Positions 58,701 through 64,000 of a stretch of 64,000 bases of DNA are shown one piece after another. Source of the DNA: Ciona intestinalis. Its lineage: Eukaryota > Chordata > Ascidiacea > Phlebobranchia > Cionidae. The notes under the pieces are model-generated. The model was not told where the DNA came from. It did not search any database and worked only from the letters and a program-made list of their open reading frames with translations. Within the stretch, counting starts at the first letter, position 1. Every line of letters starts with the position of its first letter. The translations under genes and the position numbers were made by a program. The stretch lies in the NCBI RefSeq assembly GCF_000224145.3, contig NC_020179.2, positions 798,571-862,570 on the forward strand, in the 5' to 3' direction.

Positions 58701-61700
58701 CTGACTTTTTCAAAATCCACATATACGTTTGAAGTCCATGACCCCATTAAATAACCACTTCCGGATCCAAAGTTTTGTAAAACAAACAAAGTACCTGAGA
58801 ACACCAACAATTATCTCTTTGAAAACACTGCACGAGTTCTCAAGTTACTTGGCTCCCAACCATGGTGTTGAAATTTAAATACTGTTTGTTGACCTGCTGT
58901 AATTAAGTCTAGTATTGCGGCGCGGCATTTATTTACCGCATTTTTCCGAGGCTACTATTTTCTGAATTGGCTTAAATTTTCTCACTAATGAATTTACAAC
59001 AAAACGCGGAATTCCAGGCGTTTACCAGAATGCTGCGGATATTTTCTGTTATTTTCACGACTGGAACAGATTTTTTGCACCACTTGCTAAGGTGCTTGCT
59101 TACGAATCCACAATAATATTTAGTACTAAGGGGTAAGATGGGATACCTAAAACCCGTATTTCTAAATAGTGTTTTGAACATTAACACGATCTCTTTTACG
59201 TTCTTTTAAAGTCGCGGGGCTACGATTATAATTTGTAAATATTCTTTGTTTACCACCAAATAAGACGAGAAAAGATCATGCTATATCTTACCCAACCCTA
59301 CTATATACAATATAAATAGTGGTTCAGATGCATTTATACCGCTATATGTATGCCACTGGTATAAGAAAGACTTACCAAGATATAACGGCGAGTTATAAGT
59401 TGACGCATAATCATCGATGTATGAAGAACCAAGTGGTATGTGAACTGTAGCTCCAATGCCCTGTATTAAGTAACAACACGCATGAATAGATATAACAATT
59501 CTGTTTTAAACACCCATGCCTTTACATAGCTAGTATTCTGAAATTGCCAACACAGTACACGCCAACTAGCTGAAGACTGGCGCTAATAATGCACGTGTTA
59601 GCAGACCAGTATAAAGCAATCAACGACAAAAGCGTACGTTTGGTAGTGTAGGCACTGAAATCTACATACCAGGCATATAAAGCGCGTTTTTAGTTATGCT
59701 GCGAAGTGGGCAACAAAAATACTGCGCCTAAATTAATGTTGAAGTATTTTCTAAAGCGTAAGTAGAATTGTGGGGTATAACATAATATCCCATATTACCT
59801 GATCCTGATTTTAACAATTAACAACGCTCTTTTAGAGACGTGGGGATATGCTTATATAGTTATGTAAATATTCTTTGTTTACTACTAAATGGGGCGAGAA
59901 AGAGAATGAAAACAAGTACCATCTTACCCCAACCTACTATATACTGGCATACTGTTTTGAAAATTGCAGTGTCCGGACAAAAGACCATTATATATACATT
60001 GGGGTATTGACATATACGCGGTATTGATTTACTGTAAACGTTCGAAGAGAGGATTTAACGTTGGGATATGCAAATATTAATTTATATAGCGTGTGTTTTG
60101 GTCCGTTGCACATGAAGGCGACAGTCTGGAGCAATGTCATTTAGTCTCGACAAAAAACAATTCCGAAATAATTTTGCTTAAATATCTTTAGTGGATAATG
60201 TACCATAAAAGACGTTTAACTATATTGTTAATGTTTTTCGCGCCATTAATACACATTTTCGAAGCAACCAACCAAGAAAGCTCAAAGGCAAACATCGCAA
60301 ATCAACAGAGTTGTAACATTTCACTTCCCAATATGGTTACGCATTTAAAAAAAAATAGTAAAAAATATTTTTTTTGATGAAAAATTTTTGATGTGCGAAT
60401 AATTTTTTTTTGCACGAAATATAAATACGTTGATGTCAAAATAAAGCATTGACAATCATATTGCAAAAAGCTAGAAATTTTAGGCGAGTTTTTATATTGT
60501 GGAAAGTTTTAGATTATAATTCATACCATACAGTCATTAGATTTTTGTACGCAGGTGGTCCGCTGACTGTTTATGTGCCAAACGTGACGTCTCCTCGTTT
60601 CGGCGATTAGTGTGCGCATAACCTCTGATTTCCGGGATTTATTAAGAATCTCGTGGATTGCATTATAAGACAGTCACAGTTAAATTATAAGAGAGTGGGG
60701 GAAGTTGGGACACCTTTTTGTAGCAACCAAAGAAATTATAAAACTGTATCTTCACGACTTCCACAGACTGTTGTTATTAGTTTAAAACACGATCCGAATA
60801 GTACTATTCATTAATGTCGAAAATGTTAATTTGTTATACGTGTGTCCTGTTTCAAACAACTTGTGCCCGTTTATAAGTTTACCATATTTGTAACTTTGTG
60901 GTTATTTGTTTTTTTCTGTATGGCTAAAAAGTTAAAACAATCCATAAGTGATCATCGGGCTAAAATATATGTCAGCTTATACGCCTTAATGTTCTTTAGA
61001 AGTTAGCTTAGTACAATACCCTAGCGTGTATAAACTGTACCTCAAGTATTTGTCCCAAAACAAGTATGATGAACAGATAGGGATACTCGCTGGAGGATTC
61101 GGTGCAGTCAGCTGTGTCGACATTAGCAGTCGTGTTTCTGAAACAAACAATATTAAAATAAAATTAAATTGCATTTTTCGGTAAAAAAACTTTTTTCAAA
61201 TATTTCTGGTTGTTTTACTGTAAGACCAAATTTGAAAAACTACTCATTTTAATTAGTTCACACGGAAATTGAAAACTGCCTATCGCTTTTTAATAAAACT
61301 AAATTTCCTACATTACACCATACGGGTATTTATACAATAAATATACGCAGTACGAGCGTGTCAAGTATAAGCTTGAACGGCTAAATATTTCCTTATAAAG
61401 AAGTTTCTGTTTGCTGCAATATTGTCTGCCAACGCAGTTTAATTAAGTAGCACACGGGAGTAAATTGGTGACAAGAAAAGTTAAAAATATGAAAACTGCA
61501 GTTTTTGACTAGACATCAGTATAAACCACATGACAAATATATAGCAGTAACTCGTATATCCGATAACATTGTTATTTATTTACGCAGCGGCTTTCACGCT
61601 ATTACAATCCTTGTTGTTTCAGAGATTAACACATACTTAGAAAAGTGTAAATTATTAAAGGATATTGTTTATTTGTAAAGATCTGGCGCTACGAAAATGT

Positions 61701-63296
61701 AACAGACAAAATTCAAGTCCAACCAATTGTATAATATATATATTTCGCCTAAATGGTAATGTCAGCAAAACATTGTATATCTGTAACGTTAATTACAGTA
61801 TAAACTGCTATAAACCTAAAATAATATACTGCTGGATTAAAAACGTATTTGCTTAGCTGAGCCAAACTGCGCTTTGTTCGCTTGCCTAATCACGTAAGGG
61901 TGCTGTCTCGCAATTCCAGTAAATTGGCTCAACATAACAGTGTATTACATAACACGGTAACCAATAAACACTTGAGAGAAATACGCCGCCGGCTCGTTTG
62001 TAAATCGTTCCAAGAAAAAACTCGAATAATTGACTGAACTAATTCCAATGACTAGTCTTTATCCATTCATCTTAGATTCGTTCTGACTAAAAACTCGTGC
62101 CTTTAATCTTAAGGTTTCCTAAGCGAGAGGGCTTTACGCGTGCCAACATTTTGGTTATGGCGTATTTAACAGTTAACTAATTTAACATCATAAATGCAAG
62201 TTTTTAAATACACACTGTCATCTTCTAAAAACTACACGGTCCTACTCATAGCACCAGTATTTCAGACCCTGCTAAATGTGACTAGTACGGCTCTGTACTT
62301 CAGAACAAAACAACTGAAAAAGAGCAAAATTTTACACTCACGTTGCAGAAGGCTCGTAGACGCCGTGTATAAAATGAGGCACGGCGTTGATAAGTCCACC
62401 CGCGGCAATAATCAGTGAACCAACTGCGATAAAACGTGGGCGACTGTACTTGCTGCTGAGTTTGCTTACCTAAAAGAGAAATACATTACGTTACTAAATA
62501 TCATAGCCAATAATCACAAAAAATGAAAATATAAAAAGAATTTAACTTAAAAAAGTATTACAAAAAAAAAGAAAAATCATAAAATATGGTATACCTTTGA
62601 GTATAGGTAAAAAATTATAGCTAAAATGCGTATATAGTGTGAAACCTCAACGCATGCCACCGCAGATTAAATCGTTTATCTGTTGGTACCAAATACAAAG
62701 TCAACGCGCCTGCAGGCAAGTTCAGGTTTAGGCGTTAACTATGTGACAATGGGATTAATATTTTCCAATTTCCAAAATTTTAGGTTACCGCATGTTTTAC
62801 TAAAGACTCATTACGAAAATGATCATTAAATTAAAAGTCCCGAGCGCTGGGCATTCGAATTTGAGCACATAATGTGCATGTGGTTTTTATACATTACACT
62901 AAGATTTGTAAATAGCGTAAAATTGGCTTAAATAAACGAAAATAAGAATTTTATCAGCTTAAACTAGTAATATAGTAAGTTGCAAAATCGATCAATTATA
63001 AAACGCATACTCACCGCGACCACAAATAATAAGTTTCCAATGTTAAAAGCCCCCGCAATAAACCCCGCTAAAGAACTTGCGATACCAAAACGTTTCTCAA
63101 TTGAAGTCAGAACGCTTTTATTGTAAGTAGCAAGCGCAGATTGTCCGCATAAAGCAATGCCAACAAATGCTACGAACGCTTGAATGGATAGCAACTTCTT
63201 GCGTATCAACCCTCGTTTCGAGCAGTCTTGATTTTCCTGACCGTTTTCAACAGTCGCAGTACATGATAATATATCTGTTCTATTCGATTCTGACAT
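52738..63296 (-). CDS. Organic anion transporter (OATP/SLCO family), complete
   Basis: Thirteen minus-strand exons chain in phase to 638 residues: 63296-63015, 62469-62342, 61137-61041, 59460-59376, 58794-58696, 58560-58367, 58123-57949, 57734-57570, 56238-56075, 55690-55524, 54297-54233, 53891-53777, 52918-52738 (TGA). All junctions are GT-AG. OATP hallmarks are clear: RFGIASSLAGFIAGAFNIGN after TM1, SRPRFIAVGSL, LGSSYIDDY ... SPLYLG, the family signature RWVGAWWLGFL at 242-252, FLPKYLE in the second half, and IPAPIITGMVIDGTCLRW near the C-terminus. Twelve TM segments are expected at the plasma membrane, carrying bulky organic anions in a sodium-independent way. The loop between TM9 and TM10 (about 458-492) has only four Cys (460, 465, 486, 488); the Kazal-like domain usual there is missing. 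The start at 63296 gives a cytosolic N-terminus of normal length. Seven of twelve introns carry the common MITE. Confidence 0.95.
52977..53067 (+). mobile_element. Inverted-repeat MITE, shortened, first of a pair
   Basis: TAGTAGGGTGGGGTAGAATG start, core AGAAAGAGCG, end GAGATATGGGATATTATATA. It is followed directly by a second copy. Confidence 0.7.
53068..53178 (+). mobile_element. Inverted-repeat MITE, shortened, second of a pair
   Basis: AATAGGGCGAGGGCAATGGG start and GTGTCCCATCTTTTCCCACC end, with AACAAAGAACATTCAAAG between; the usual middle is deleted. Last intron of the OATP gene. Confidence 0.7.
53688..53753 (-). mobile_element. Inverted-repeat MITE, right fragment
   Basis: TTTACCACCAAACGGAACAAC then CGATTTACCCCACCTACTATA. 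Last intron of the OATP gene. Confidence 0.65.
54342..54513 (+). mobile_element. Inverted-repeat MITE, full length
   Basis: TAGTAGGTTGGGGAAGATAT start, CGTCCCATTTGGTAGTAAAC core, GTCCTATCTTCCCCCACCCT end. Intron 10 of the OATP gene. Confidence 0.82.
55900..56028 (+). mobile_element. Inverted-repeat MITE, right part
   Basis: CATAACCGTAACTCCGTGAC, then GGGAAATATGGGATTAAGGT and GTCCCACATTACCCCACA. Intron 9 of the OATP gene, where a Kazal exon might otherwise lie. Confidence 0.7.
56250..56400 (+). mobile_element. Inverted-repeat MITE, right end lost
   Basis: TATAGTAGGTAAGGGTAACT start, CGTCCTATTTGGTGGTAAAC core, AAAACACGATTAGGAAATAA last. It begins 11 bases from the acceptor of exon 9 of the OATP gene. 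Confidence 0.7.
57758..57905 (-). mobile_element. Inverted-repeat MITE, left end lost
   Basis: AACAGTTAACAATCCTCTAT, then ATACTACCTAAATGGGACG and CCCATCTTACCCCACCCCTA. It takes up most of the 214-base intron 7 of the OATP gene. Confidence 0.75.
59127..59306 (-). mobile_element. Inverted-repeat MITE, full length
   Basis: CTAAGGGGTAAGATGGGATA start, TTTACCACCAAATAAGACGA core, TCTTACCCAACCCTACTATA end. Intron 4 of the OATP gene. Confidence 0.82.
59768..59942 (-). mobile_element. Inverted-repeat MITE, minus orientation
   Basis: TTGTGGGGTATAACATAATA start, TTTACTACTAAATGGGGCGA core, CATCTTACCCCAACCTACTA end. Intron 3 of the OATP gene. Confidence 0.82.
60693..60803 (+). mobile_element. Inverted-repeat MITE, truncated
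   Basis: GAGTGGGGGAAGTTGGGACA start, ACTGTATCTTCACGACTTCC core; it stops after AAAACACGATCCG. Intron 3 of the OATP gene. Confidence 0.7.
61138..62341. other. Long second intron of the OATP gene
   Basis: About 1.2 kb of AT-rich intron with no recognised element, repeat copy or exon. Confidence 0.5.
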
Positions 63297-64000
63297 CTTT
63301 ACAACAATAACTATATATTTCTGCGAATAAACAAAGACATTACTTATATAAAGAACACATGCTTTTATTACCCCGTTCCGAAAACACCGTTCCGATATTA
63401 TAGCCACAGTCTAGTCTGCCTCGTGTTTTGTCAGCGAACCACCTTTCTCTTTCGGGTACGAGTTGTCTAGGCGAGTTACTTCTGGTACTGTCTCTCCTGG
63501 GAGTTTGGTTTATACACCTGCCAAACCGTTTTACGCTAAGGACATCCATGGCTAAATAGAGAGTTTCCGAGAAAATTCGGCGCGTGCGTTTTTTGTAAAT
63601 CGCGGTTGCATTTTTAAGAACATTGGTTTGACAATGTAAACTTTCTTATGTCGTCCATGAAGCGCAACCGAGTTCAAAAATCTTCCTTTTGTTTCCTTTG
63701 TTTTAAAACGGGCCGCCAATTTTTTGTAAAGAATTACCACCTTACGCGTGTAACCTACGCAATTTCGAGCGTAAACGGAAATTGAGTTTGTGAAATGCAG
63801 TTCGAAGTGCGTGTTCGTACCCCTTTTTTGGCGTCGACTCAAAGATCTGTTTGAACCACACACCTGCGGTATTGACTTCTGTCTTTACGGGTCAACTAAC
63901 CTAATTCAGTGCAAACTCTTTCCCGGATCAAGTCGTTTCTTTATTGTTTGTCAAACTGTCCTAGATCAATTTTGCACTGGGTTTTGCTTTCCCTTTCTTG
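63297..64000 (-). promoter_or_regulatory. Upstream region of the OATP gene
   Basis: About 700 bases before the OATP start codon should hold its 5' untranslated region and promoter. I see no clear TATA box, no repeat copy and no convincing exon of a neighbouring gene; the open frames here have no recognisable domain. Confidence 0.4.

Noticed and set aside
1..64000. Bacterial-type features: operons, CRISPR arrays, riboswitches, ribosome binding sites
   Set aside because: The window is clearly eukaryotic (spliced genes, SINEs, MITEs). Regular repeats here are dispersed elements with terminal inverted repeats, not spacer arrays.
1..64000. Retroviral or viral insertions
   Set aside because: No reverse transcriptase, integrase, capsid or other viral protein motif was seen in the translated frames.

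Overview
The window looks like draft genomic DNA of a tunicate, most likely a Ciona-type ascidian. It is AT-rich, its genes are split into many short exons with canonical GT-AG introns, and it is crowded with about 39 copies of one short inverted-repeat element plus a tRNA-derived composite SINE. One ambiguous base (n at 23846) shows it is a draft assembly. The species call is an inference; no database could be searched.

Layout. (1) 1-10.9 kb: repeats and AT-rich DNA, no gene that I can support. (2) 10877-11514, minus: the first two coding exons of a doublecortin-domain gene of DCDC2 type; later exons were not found. (3) 13672-18207, minus: a complete 10-exon, 492-residue major-facilitator transporter related to the spinster/SLC63 group. 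(4) 19350-51940, plus: a very large gene that I could chain through 56 exons in consistent reading phase, giving about 4,180 residues. It is a long coiled coil followed by SH3, FN3 and SH3 domains, the C-terminus resembling RIM-binding proteins. One exon carries a one-base frame conflict. The run might instead be two neighbouring genes split near 39.1-39.7 kb. (5) 52738-63296, minus: a complete 13-exon, 638-residue organic-anion transporter (OATP/SLCO) whose usual cysteine-rich Kazal loop is almost absent.

Genes 3 and 4 diverge from a shared region of about 1.1 kb; genes 4 and 5 converge across about 0.8 kb. Two multi-pass transporters therefore flank a scaffold-like gene, with no sign that they work together.

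The main genome-scale signal is the 150-200 bp inverted-repeat element. It sits in 7 of 9 introns of the MFS gene and 7 of 12 introns of the OATP gene, sometimes ending exactly at a splice donor. A separate 140 bp element with a TAA target duplication is nested cleanly inside a SINE.
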